Below are positions 14,380 to 20,810 of a stretch of 20,825 nucleotides of DNA, in pieces. Origin of the DNA: a virus; the IMG/VR virus record IMGVR_UViG_3300020473_000156, positions 1-20,825 of that record, one strand, 5' to 3'. The position numbers and the translations under genes were made by a program. Each line of letters opens with the position of its first letter. Position 1 is the first letter of the stretch. The notes under the pieces were generated by a model that saw nothing but the letters and a program-made list of their open reading frames with translations, did no database searches and was not told where the DNA came from.

Positions 14380-17372
14380 TATGTCCTCCTATAAAATCGT
14401 GGTGAGTAGTTTCCTTCCCACATCATTGAAGTCAAAGAGACTGGAAAAGGTGAGTCACTAAAGACTCTTAATAAAAAGTTATCTGTACGTTGATGTATAG
14501 GTACTGTGTATATGTTTTGATCTGTCATAGGAACGTCATCTGCTAAGTACTCATTTGCTTCTTGTACAGGTTGTATATCATACCAGTTATCTATATAAAT
14601 TTCAATTGAATCTGCAGCTGTTGTAACATTAGCAGCTGTACTAGCAGCAGCTGGAGCTGAGTTAAACGTAACTGTAATTCTATCTGGTAATGTAGCATGA
14701 TCAGCTATTGTAAAACCTGTTGTTTGAATCTCACCGTTCTTTTTAATTTTTATATTAGCTCTATCTTGTACAGTAAAATCAGGTGAAAATACTGTATTAC
14801 TACCATCCCCTGTAAATGTCTGTGTACTACCTTTGTAACCATCAGATTTCAATTTAAATCCAATAGTACTAGATCGACCAACAGAAAACTTCATACGTGC
14901 AATTGTTAAAGCAGCTGTATAATCAGCTATACCTTTATCTATTTGATAGTAAGTTTTAGGTAATGTTATATCATAATTATATCTAAATCCTACAATAACT
15001 TTAGTTGCAATAGAACTGAAATCTTTATTTTTTATAGCGAAATAAGGACCAACACCATCTGAACCTCTATCAGCTGCTTGTGTAAAACCTGAATCAGTAT
15101 CACCAACACCACCAGCAATTACAATGATGGGTTCTAGTGAACTTATATCAGCATAAGGAAGGTAACATCTAGAGCCATTAAATACTTCAGCCGTAGCTGC
15201 TGCATTAGACCCTCCACCTCCGCTAAATGTGACTGTAGCACCATGTAAATAATCCTTACCGGGATTGGTAATAGTAACACTAGCCACAGCACCAGAATTA
15301 AGAACTGCTGTACCTGTAGCATTTGTACCACCATTTATAGCTGTTATAGTTACAGTTGGAGGACTACTATATCCAGATCCGCCTGCAGTAACTGTTATAG
15401 ATTCAATAGGAAGATGTGATACTGAAGAAGCTTTTGAATACATATCCATATAAGGATTTAATTGTATCCCACTCTGAGTGACAAGAATTTCATCCTCAGG
15501 TGTAGCACTTAAGTTACCACTTACTAATTGATACCCATTAGATACTTTAAGTATAGCATATATAACATCTGAATCAACAACAAACTCTAACACTTTACCA
15601 GCTAGTTGCCAGTTAAACCAAGCTTGTAATACTTCTTGCTCACCATCTGTATGAGTACGATAGAAATATACTTTCTCAGAATCAGCACCAAACATTGCAA
15701 TGAACGAGTTCTGAGGACTAGCTACTAGGTTGTCTATACTCTCTGGTATATACTCAGCTACAACTTTACCTACATCTCTTACTAAAGGTACCTGACCTTC
15801 ACCTCTAGGGGTCATGCCAAATACTTTAGAATAAGCAGGTGTTTTACTAATAAAGTTTACTGTAGTACCCACATCAACAGGGTCTATTTTAGTGTCCATC
15901 TCATAGTTAGAGAGTCCACGTATCAGAGCTGTAGTTGGTGATAGATTACCATCAGCAGAATACATAATAAACTGTTGATTCTCAGAGAATAGAATTAAAC
16001 CAGATGCTACAGGTATAATACCATGCAGTACAGCAGGTCTAATACTAGAACAACTAAGGTCAACAGGGTCAGCTGCACTAACAGTTTGAGCTGTAATGTG
16101 GTAGAAATTATAAAACTCACCAGACTGACTCATAGATACATTATCTTCAGTCAAGAAACCTAGTCTATTATTATAGAAAAATGCTTGTTGAATCTTAGCA
16201 TCTTTAAATGAAGGATGTGAGTTAGTAGAATCATCACCAACTAATCTTGCAGTCCATGTAATAGGTCTAAAAGTAAACGCATTTGTACCCGTATTAACTA
16301 ATTCATGTGGCATGGTAGAGTCAGTCAAACCGGGAGACATACCATAACCTAATGCTTCTTCCCAATAACCGGGACCAGAGACACCATTAGTTGCTACAAA
16401 TGTAGAATAATAAGTATCGTTTGCATTAGCTGTATTAATAATCTTTACCTTTCTACCGTTTATAGATTCTGTAGGTAGATCAGCTACACTATTAACTGAG
16501 TCTTGGAAACTAACTAGCTCTGTACCAGAGGTACCACCTTTAGCACTAAGAGTAAAAGCAGTGTTATGTGTTATTTCTAAGGTTGTAGAAGTAAGAGTCA
16601 CTGACATATTACTATTAAAACCATCAGCATTAGCTGCTATTTTATTTTCAATTAACTGTTTTAAACCAGCTGTCTGTGGACTATCTACTGCGTCTGAAGT
16701 GTTACCTAAAATATGCCAAGCATTTAGTTTAGGATCAGTAGTAGTTGTACTACCAAATGAATCAGATGCATAGGTAGGTCTTGAAAATGTTATCTCAGAA
16801 TTACTACCTACTTTAATTTTAATTTCATATGGTGAGCTATACTCAATACCTTTTAGTCTAACAGTTGCATTTTTATTTGCAGTATAAGAAGGATCTGCTT
16901 GTGTAGTAACAGTCTTCTGTTTGTTAGTTATAATAGAAGTATCTTGTACAGTTAGTATATGGTAGTCATCTTTTGCAACAGCACTTAAGTAAGCTTTGTG
17001 AGTATTAGTAGCTGTTACAGCACACTTAACATAATCACCATTACCATCAGCTGTAGCATTCCAGATATGTATAGCTGCACTTGCTGCTGAAGCATTACCT
17101 AAAATACATCCTATATATTTTTCATCATTAGCACGATGGATGTAAAACCATTTAGCATTATCTAAAGATGTACCTGTAAATTCGGAACCACCAGTAGGTA
17201 CACCATCTTTAAGTTTCGTAAGGAATTTAGTTCCGGGTCTTTTTTGTAAACCAAAGGTAGGGTCAGGGTAAGCGTTTAAAGCCTCTCGAACTTGACCGGG
17301 AAACTTCTTATCATCTGGTTGCTTAGATACCCCACCTGTATAACTTTGGACACGTTGTGTAACACTTGCCAT
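14379..17372 (-). CDS. gp12: Tail tubular protein B / nozzle (T7 gp12-like) with inserted domains
   Basis: 997 aa, about 200 longer than T7 gp12 (794). The N-terminus (MASVTQRVQSYTGGVSKQPD, then NAYPDPTFGLQKRPGTKF) is diagnostic for the T7-type nozzle. A beta-propeller-like middle includes FFYNNRLGFLTEDNVSMSQ and SGLILFSENQQFIMYSADG. The C-terminus (LLRVFSDSPFPVSLTSMMWEG, NYSPRFYRR) is also typical. Two stretches look inserted: residues 656-732 (ITVTAGGSGYSSPPTVTIT and a second imperfect copy) and 851-918 (TFTGDGSNTVFSPDF), the latter like the fibre's own start. The protein forms the hexameric tail tube end through which DNA leaves and to which fibres bind. Its ATG overlaps the gp11-like stop (TAATG). 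Confidence 0.92.
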   Translation of the reverse strand: MASVTQRVQSYTGGVSKQPDDKKFPGQVREALNAYPDPTFGLQKRPGTKFLTKLKDGVPTGGSEFTGTSLDNAKWFYIHRANDEKYIGCILGNASAASAAIHIWNATADGNGDYVKCAVTATNTHKAYLSAVAKDDYHILTVQDTSIITNKQKTVTTQADPSYTANKNATVRLKGIEYSSPYEIKIKVGSNSEITFSRPTYASDSFGSTTTTDPKLNAWHILGNTSDAVDSPQTAGLKQLIENKIAANADGFNSNMSVTLTSTTLEITHNTAFTLSAKGGTSGTELVSFQDSVNSVADLPTESINGRKVKIINTANANDTYYSTFVATNGVSGPGYWEEALGYGMSPGLTDSTMPHELVNTGTNAFTFRPITWTARLVGDDSTNSHPSFKDAKIQQAFFYNNRLGFLTEDNVSMSQSGEFYNFYHITAQTVSAADPVDLSCSSIRPAVLHGIIPVASGLILFSENQQFIMYSADGNLSPTTALIRGLSNYEMDTKIDPVDVGTTVNFISKTPAYSKVFGMTPRGEGQVPLVRDVGKVVAEYIPESIDNLVASPQNSFIAMFGADSEKVYFYRTHTDGEQEVLQAWFNWQLAGKVLEFVVDSDVIYAILKVSNGYQLVSGNLSATPEDEILVTQSGIQLNPYMDMYSKASSVSHLPIESITVTAGGSGYSSPPTVTITAINGGTNATGTAVLNSGAVASVTITNPGKDYLHGATVTFSGGGGSNAAATAEVFNGSRCYLPYADISSLEPIIVIAGGVGDTDSGFTQAADRGSDGVGPYFAIKNKDFSSIATKVIVGFRYNYDITLPKTYYQIDKGIADYTAALTIARMKFSVGRSSTIGFKLKSDGYKGSTQTFTGDGSNTVFSPDFTVQDRANIKIKKNGEIQTTGFTIADHATLPDRITVTFNSAPAAASTAANVTTAADSIEIYIDNWYDIQPVQEANEYLADDVPMTDQNIYTVPIHQRTDNFLLRVFSDSPFPVSLTSMMWEGNYSPRFYRRT

Positions 17373-17995
17373 TAGCGTTGTAAAGCGTTGTAAGGTTTGT
17401 AACTTGTCTTATACCTCTGTCCTTGTGGGTGTCCAAAGAATGAGAAATCACCTTGGTTGCACTCATATTCTAAAGCGTTGGCTCTAGCTAGTGCTTCTCT
17501 TTGTTGTAAGGTTTGAATTAATTGTGGATCTCCTACAATACGTTGAGCTGTAATTGTAGCAGCTTTAGATACAATATAGTTTTGCACTGGTTGAGGTAAG
17601 TCTACCCAATCAAAAAACCATACTACATCTGTTTCATACTTAGTGTTTGCAGTATTACCTAAAGCATAAGTATGATTATATCTATCATATAATTTACCTG
17701 ATCTTCTGACAACATCTATGTCACCAGTATAAGAATCAGAGAAATCTATCTGTAATATATTATTTGGTATTGCATATTCTTTATCAGCATCAGTAGTTAT
17801 TTCATATTCAAATTCTTGATTGAAAGTCCAACCTTCTGCTTGTACTTCTTTAGAGACCTGTAACAATGTATCGTATGCAATCGCAACGTCTGGGTTGGTT
17901 TGGTCTAACGTAGTTACAGGAGCCTGACCCACTGATGCGAGTATTTGATTAACAGCAGGTAATTCTTCCGTAGCATTAGTGGTAGGTATAGGCAT
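17372..17995 (-). CDS. gp11: Tail tubular protein A / gatekeeper (T7 gp11-like)
   Basis: 207 aa, close to the 196 of T7 gp11. Recognisable features are LPAVNQILASVGQAPVTTL near the start, VSKEVQAEGWTFNQEFEYEI, and the later WFFDWVDLPQPVQNYIVSKAA with AQRIVGD. This protein forms the 12-fold ring between portal and nozzle and closes the DNA channel. The ATG lies 16 nt beyond the U-run of an intrinsic terminator and has no Shine-Dalgarno in an A/T-only leader, so its mRNA probably comes from read-through past that terminator. It overlaps the nozzle gene as TAATG. The start is secure because the preceding sequence is the terminator. Confidence 0.92.
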   Translation of the reverse strand: MPIPTTNATEELPAVNQILASVGQAPVTTLDQTNPDVAIAYDTLLQVSKEVQAEGWTFNQEFEYEITTDADKEYAIPNNILQIDFSDSYTGDIDVVRRSGKLYDRYNHTYALGNTANTKYETDVVWFFDWVDLPQPVQNYIVSKAATITAQRIVGDPQLIQTLQQREALARANALEYECNQGDFSFFGHPQGQRYKTSYKPYNALQR

Positions 17996-18011
17996 AATAA
18001 TATTTGTAAAT

Positions 18012-18035
18012 AAAAAAAAGGGAACCGAAGTTCCC
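18012..18035 (-). terminator. Intrinsic terminator after the capsid genes
   Basis: In the minus-strand transcript GGGAAC, a UUCG tetraloop and GUUCCC are followed at once by eight U residues. UUCG is an exceptionally stable loop. The site lies 8 nt after the 63-aa gene and just before the gp11-like gene, the position of Tphi between genes 10 and 11 in T7. Partial termination here would make capsid transcripts outnumber tail transcripts. Confidence 0.92.
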
Positions 18036-18043
18036 CCTTGTGT

Positions 18044-18235
18044 TTATCTGGATACTGTTGGAGTATCACATTCTACGCCTGTATAAGCAAAGCGTAGGTT
18101 TTTTGTTTCAGACTTTACATCTGATCTTGAAAAACTACCACCTTCAGTCTGTGCTACAGAAGCACGAAGAGCTGTGGTAGTAGAAGATGCACCAGAAACA
18201 CCATTGTTTCCAGCGGCTGTAGCAGCATTAGCCAT
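18044..18235 (-). CDS. 63-aa Ala/Ser/Thr-rich protein next to the capsid gene
   Basis: Begins MANAATAAGNNGVSGASSTT and ends ECDTPTVSR. The N-terminal half is Ala/Ser/Thr/Gly-rich and probably disordered; the second half (SFSRSDVKSETKNLRFAYTG) looks more folded. Residues 11-23 (NGVSGASSTTTAL) resemble residues 17-31 of the 51-aa protein encoded just upstream, which suggests a shared role or a duplication. The ATG lies 14 nt after that gene's stop, without a clear Shine-Dalgarno. It is the last gene before the strong terminator, so it belongs to the capsid transcription unit. A minor capsid, decoration or head-tail joining role is a guess from location. I do not recognise the family. Confidence 0.7.
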   Translation of the reverse strand: MANAATAAGNNGVSGASSTTTALRASVAQTEGGSFSRSDVKSETKNLRFAYTGVECDTPTVSR

Positions 18236-18249
18236 AATTAAATTCTATA

Positions 18250-18405
18250 TTAAGCTTCTCCTCTAGCAGATAGACCATCCGATTGGACTTGTCTACCGTA
18301 TTCTAAAGGTGTTAACGCATTAGTTGTAGTAGAACCTACTCCACCGCTAATACCATTAGAAGCAGAGATAGTTCTAGTTGTTGAAACTCCGGGTTTAACT
18401 GACAT
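18250..18405 (-). CDS. 51-aa Ser/Thr/Gly-rich protein directly after the capsid gene
   Basis: Begins MSVKPGVSTTRTISASNGIS and ends QSDGLSARGEA. It is polar, without signal peptide or membrane segment. The ATG lies 8 nt after the capsid stop, and a GAGGT Shine-Dalgarno that overlaps that TGA is spaced 5 nt from it, so the start is well supported and translation follows capsid synthesis. The motif NGISGGVGSTTTNAL at residues 17-31 is echoed in the neighbouring 63-aa protein. The C-terminal part (TPLEYGRQVQSDGLSARGE) is more charged and could be helical. High expression together with the capsid protein is expected. Role unknown; a small capsid-associated protein is the simplest idea. Confidence 0.72.
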   Translation of the reverse strand: MSVKPGVSTTRTISASNGISGGVGSTTTNALTPLEYGRQVQSDGLSARGEA

Positions 18406-18413
18406 AGTTTACC

Positions 18414-19427
18414 TCAAGCAGTTTGAATTTCAATAGCAGCAGCAGGGTTAAGTGTGCCAACGCCCATCGCTAAGCGTCCAACGATTAAATCGCCTTGGTA
18501 CATTGTCTTAATATCCGCACCACTAGTTTGTACTTGTGGTCCAATAGCTTCGACAACGCCAGCTGCGTCCTTCTGGTAGATAAGACCAGCATGTTGTGAG
18601 AAGTCGCCATTGTATGCGTTGTTCTCACCAGCTTGTGAATTAACTGTACCAGCTTTGAAAGGTAGGTTGTTAGAACGCTTGATGTCGATACCTGCAATAG
18701 ATACAAGGCCATCACCAGAGTTCAAGTTACCTTGTGTATTACCATAGTCACGGTTCAAGATGTTTGAATCAACTTGAGAGACCAGTGCGTAGTACTGTCT
18801 TGGAGATAGTACCGCTGTTCTACCAGACTTAGGTAGGTTTTTTTCATCAAGGATAGAAGCTGCTTCGAAGAATGCATCAACTAGGCGTTGAGCATCATAC
18901 TCATTATTAGCTCCAATCTTAATGATAGAACCACCAGGCTCTGGGCCAGGTGATGCTGTGATAGGATGTGCTTCACGAGCTGCTAATGCAACTGTACGGA
19001 AGACCTTCTTGTCATATGCCTCAGCTAGAGCGTGTCCAATCTTCTTGGAGATCTCTGATCTAAGTGAGTAATGAGCAAGTGTTTCGTCTAAATCATATAC
19101 GAATGCTGAGCTGATTAGAAGGTCATCGCATACGATGGTCTTCTCAGCTACTGGAGGATCACCAGATCCTAAGATTGGTTCTCCGGGTGTGTGGTATGCG
19201 GCTTGCATACGACCTGTAAAGATGAACTGTAGTGACTTACCGTTCTTTAGTTGACGGTTCTGTACAGTACCCTTTGCAATTGTTGCTGACTCATAAGCTT
19301 TAAATAGCTCACCTGAGAACAGCTTAAGATATGTTGCGTATTTAGTATCATAAGCTACACCTAAACCCAATGGGGTTTGGCTGGTATTATTAATACTACC
19401 AATACTGGTTGCTAAAGTATTAGCCAT
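18414..19427 (-). CDS. gp10: Major capsid protein (T7 gp10-like)
   Basis: 337 aa, close to T7 gp10A (345 aa). The order of blocks is that of T7-like capsid proteins: FSGELFKAYESATIAKGTVQ, then KSLQFIFTGRMQAAYHTPGE, DDLLISSAFVYDLDETLAHY, an Arg/Lys-rich helix through EISKKIGHALAEAYDKKVFR, and later VDAFFEAASILDEKNLP with GRTAVLSPRQYYALV. It has the HK97 fold and builds the icosahedral head. No signal of a 10A/10B-type frameshift extension is obvious at the C-terminus (AAAIEIQTA). It is preceded by a leader of about 200 nt with its own terminator upstream, and by no clear Shine-Dalgarno. Codon use is slightly more G/C-rich than in the tail genes, as expected for a highly expressed gene. Confidence 0.95.
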   Translation of the reverse strand: MANTLATSIGSINNTSQTPLGLGVAYDTKYATYLKLFSGELFKAYESATIAKGTVQNRQLKNGKSLQFIFTGRMQAAYHTPGEPILGSGDPPVAEKTIVCDDLLISSAFVYDLDETLAHYSLRSEISKKIGHALAEAYDKKVFRTVALAAREAHPITASPGPEPGGSIIKIGANNEYDAQRLVDAFFEAASILDEKNLPKSGRTAVLSPRQYYALVSQVDSNILNRDYGNTQGNLNSGDGLVSIAGIDIKRSNNLPFKAGTVNSQAGENNAYNGDFSQHAGLIYQKDAAGVVEAIGPQVQTSGADIKTMYQGDLIVGRLAMGVGTLNPAAAIEIQTA

Positions 19428-19636
19428 TTCAATAGAGAGTGTGTATAGTTTACTAGCTCTCGAACGTTCAAGATATTATTCAATTGTGGTTGTGGTCTTT
19501 TCCCACCGTCGACGGCTGAGGGTATCCAAACTGTTCTCCGTAGATAGTTGTTTGGGCCAGAGCCAATTACAGAGAGGTCCGACACTGAGGTGCCTCTCTG
19601 CTATGGAAGTTAACGTGGAGTACTTCTATATGTATG
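19428..19636 (-). promoter_or_regulatory. Structured leader and promoter region of the capsid gene
   Basis: No gene is found in these about 209 nt. They contain several inverted repeats: CAGAGAGG/CCTCTCTG (19570-19577 with 19593-19600), enclosing a small CAC-TGAG-GTG hairpin; CCAAAC/GTTTGG (19526-19531 with 19550-19555); the perfect palindrome CCGTCGACGG (19506-19515); and GAACGTTC (19462-19469). Because a terminator closes the preceding unit, the capsid promoter should lie here, as phi10 does in T7. The folds could stabilise the capsid mRNA or control its translation, since no Shine-Dalgarno is obvious. Confidence 0.6.
19442..19471 (-). promoter_or_regulatory. Weak sigma70-like promoter candidate before the capsid gene
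   Basis: TTGAAC and TATACA are separated by 18 nt on the minus strand. The -10 match is only partial (TATAca). Transcription would begin within about 10 nt of the ATG, which is very short, so a phage-polymerase promoter further upstream in the leader may be the real one. Confidence 0.2.
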
Positions 19637-19667
19637 AAAAAGGCTAGAGCCATAAAGACTACTAGCC
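19637..19667 (-). terminator. Intrinsic terminator between the 179-aa gene and the capsid leader
   Basis: In minus-strand RNA GGCUAG and CUAGCC pair around a 14-nt loop, and five U residues follow immediately. It lies 22 nt after the stop of the 179-aa gene. The stem is short (6 bp) and the loop long, so termination may be partial. Confidence 0.6.
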
Positions 19668-19689
19668 ATAGTTCATTGAGCTTCTTCAC

Positions 19690-20229
19690 TTAGAACTTCA
19701 TGTATTCAATATATGAACCAGCCTTTAGAACAAGGTCAGCAGCATTACTTGTGTTCTGAGCAATTTGAATAGCTAGATCACCAGCTGTAGCACCGTTTAC
19801 TACACTACCATCGATAGCATATAGAACTGTACCATCAGAAGAACCTGTTAAAGTTGCTTCTGCTACACCAGTAGCTGTAGTTTCAAATGCTGTTGTTAAA
19901 GCATCAGTTCCACCAGCTGCAGGTAGTGCAGAGATGTGTGATACGCCACGGAATGCGGAAGCACCACTAGGTGTTGTAATCTTATACTTAAGATCGCAAT
20001 CAGCATCAACAACAAAGTCAAGCCAAACTCTAAATACAAGGCGTTCGTACTTGCCTAAAGAAACACTCAAAGGTGTTCTATAAGTAGCACCATCAGAACC
20101 ACCGCTAGGAAGGTTACCACCAGTATCAGCTGAGTCAATTATGTAGTCATTAGCAACTACTTTACCAGAGAAAAATTCACCGGGAGAATATACAACTGTA
20201 CCAGCTGCAGTATTTTGATTAAAAGGCAT
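19690..20229 (-). CDS. 179-aa beta-rich presumed virion protein
   Basis: Begins MPFNQNTAAGTVVYSPGEFF and ends LVLKAGSYIEYMKF. There is no signal peptide or membrane span. Alternating hydrophobic/polar runs such as YERLVFRVWLDFVVDADCDL and GDLAIQIAQNTSNAADLVL, with many Gly, Thr and Ala turns, suggest a beta-sandwich. The AGSYIEYMKF ending reminds me of small structural proteins of marine phages. It is followed by a terminator and then the capsid gene, where a scaffold or head protein would be expected; the composition, poor in charged helices, argues against a scaffold. Head decoration or head fibre is the best guess. The ATG follows an A/T-rich leader without a Shine-Dalgarno. Confidence 0.65.
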   Translation of the reverse strand: MPFNQNTAAGTVVYSPGEFFSGKVVANDYIIDSADTGGNLPSGGSDGATYRTPLSVSLGKYERLVFRVWLDFVVDADCDLKYKITTPSGASAFRGVSHISALPAAGGTDALTTAFETTATGVAEATLTGSSDGTVLYAIDGSVVNGATAGDLAIQIAQNTSNAADLVLKAGSYIEYMKF

Positions 20230-20257
20230 TGTTTTAAATGTTTATAAAATTAATTGT

Positions 20258-20276
20258 GGGACAGTTCCGCTGCCCC
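20258..20276 (-). terminator. Hairpin between mini-porin and 179-aa genes, possible weak terminator
   Basis: In the minus-strand transcript GGGGCAG pairs with CUGUCCC (one G-U pair) around a CGGAA loop. The sequence after it is ACAAUUAAUUUU, a broken U-run, so it is either a leaky terminator or an mRNA-protecting hairpin. The 59-nt gap holds nothing else. Confidence 0.4.
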
Positions 20277-20288
20277 AACCGTGGGTGT

Positions 20289-20651
20289 TTAGAAACTAAA
20301 CTTAGCTCCTAGCTTTGTGCCATAGTTACGATCTTCATCACCATTAGTGACGGTAGATACTTCACCATACACACCAAGACTTTGAGATACATTAAAAGTA
20401 CCTCCAAGCTTTCCAGATAATTCAGTCTCTGTACCGTCGATACCATCAACGGCTACAAGAGCTGGACCACCTTGTACGTAGTAGTCAACATTACCTGCAG
20501 TACCTTCATATCCAACGTGAAGATCTACTGTTCTACCTTGGTATTCAGATCCTGTGTAACCGTCATTAGACTCAGCGTTCAGATAAATACCAGCGGATGC
20601 AGGTGCAGACGCTAATGTGGTGGCTGCGAGAGCAAGTGCAATTGTTTTCAT
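20289..20651 (-). CDS. Exported small beta-barrel (mini-porin-like) protein
   Basis: 120 aa from the ATG at 20651; a GTG 39 nt upstream is unlikely because it lies within the 35-aa gene and would bury the signal peptide. MKTIALALAATTLASAPASA is a clear signal peptide with cleavage after ASA. The mature 100 residues alternate beta strands (TVDLHVGYEG, DYYVQGGPALVAVDG, SLGVYGEVSTV, YGTKLGAKFSF) with acidic Gly-rich turns. The last residue is Phe, as in outer-membrane proteins handled by the BAM machinery. Similar small porin-like proteins occur in marine cyanophages in my recollection. It would be placed in the host outer membrane late in infection, perhaps to block superinfection or alter permeability. 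It may instead be virion-associated, given its place among structural genes. Function is unproved. Confidence 0.75.
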   Translation of the reverse strand: MKTIALALAATTLASAPASAGIYLNAESNDGYTGSEYQGRTVDLHVGYEGTAGNVDYYVQGGPALVAVDGIDGTETELSGKLGGTFNVSQSLGVYGEVSTVTNGDEDRNYGTKLGAKFSF

Positions 20652-20655
20652 TAAA

Positions 20656-20763
20656 TTAGTTTTTGTAAGATTTGTAGTAAGCGATGCCACGATATTTAAG
20701 TTTCTCTGATCTCTCTAAAGCTTTCTGCTCTTTAACACGAGCTTGTAGTTCTAGTTGAGTCAT
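20656..20763 (-). CDS. 35-aa YRG-motif protein (DUF4278-like)
   Basis: MTQLELQARVKEQKALERSE forms a charged helix and is followed by KLKYRGIAYYKSYKN. The K-L-x-Y-R-G-x-x-Y core is the hallmark of small cyanobacterial DUF4278-type proteins, where it usually sits at the very N-terminus. Here it is at residues 21-29, after a helical extension. A GAGGT Shine-Dalgarno stands 8 nt before the ATG. The stop lies 4 nt before the start of the mini-porin gene, so the two are coupled. Role unknown. The motif supports a cyanobacterial host, though the match is by eye only. Confidence 0.65.
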   Translation of the reverse strand: MTQLELQARVKEQKALERSEKLKYRGIAYYKSYKN

Positions 20764-20774
20764 AATAAAAAACC

Positions 20775-20810
20775 TCAATACCTAAGCCCCGTTCCATGCT
20801 TAGGTTTCAT
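20775..20810 (-). other. Micro-ORF overlapping a hairpin, ahead of the YRG-motif gene
   Basis: An 11-codon frame, MKPKHGTGLRY, has its TGA built into the GAGGT Shine-Dalgarno of the next gene. Within it CCTAAGC and GCTTAGG (20781-20787 with 20798-20804) form a perfect 7-bp stem around a 10-nt loop. Upstream, its ATG is part of an ATGA that also ends an open frame reading ...SFWDA. A leader peptide, a coupling device or a leaky terminator (a T-run follows 8-9 nt after the stem) are all possible. Confidence 0.35.

Noticed and set aside
19590-19625. T7-polymerase-like promoter in the capsid leader
   Set aside because: A segment reading ACTTCCATAGCAGAGAGG has a loose resemblance to the core of T7 promoters, but the match is too poor and no second copy was found in the window.
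19441-19647. 68-codon plus-strand frame in the capsid leader
   Set aside because: It is composed of the hairpin-forming leader sequence, has no ribosome site and runs against the operon. Structured untranslated RNA explains the region better.
19428-19689. tRNA or other known RNA gene in the gap before the capsid gene
   Set aside because: The inverted repeats do not form a cloverleaf and no TpsiC-like or CCA-end sequence was seen.
20652-20690. GTG start for the mini-porin, giving 13 extra residues
   Set aside because: It would lie inside the 35-aa gene and place polar residues before a perfect signal peptide; the internal ATG at 20651 is much better.
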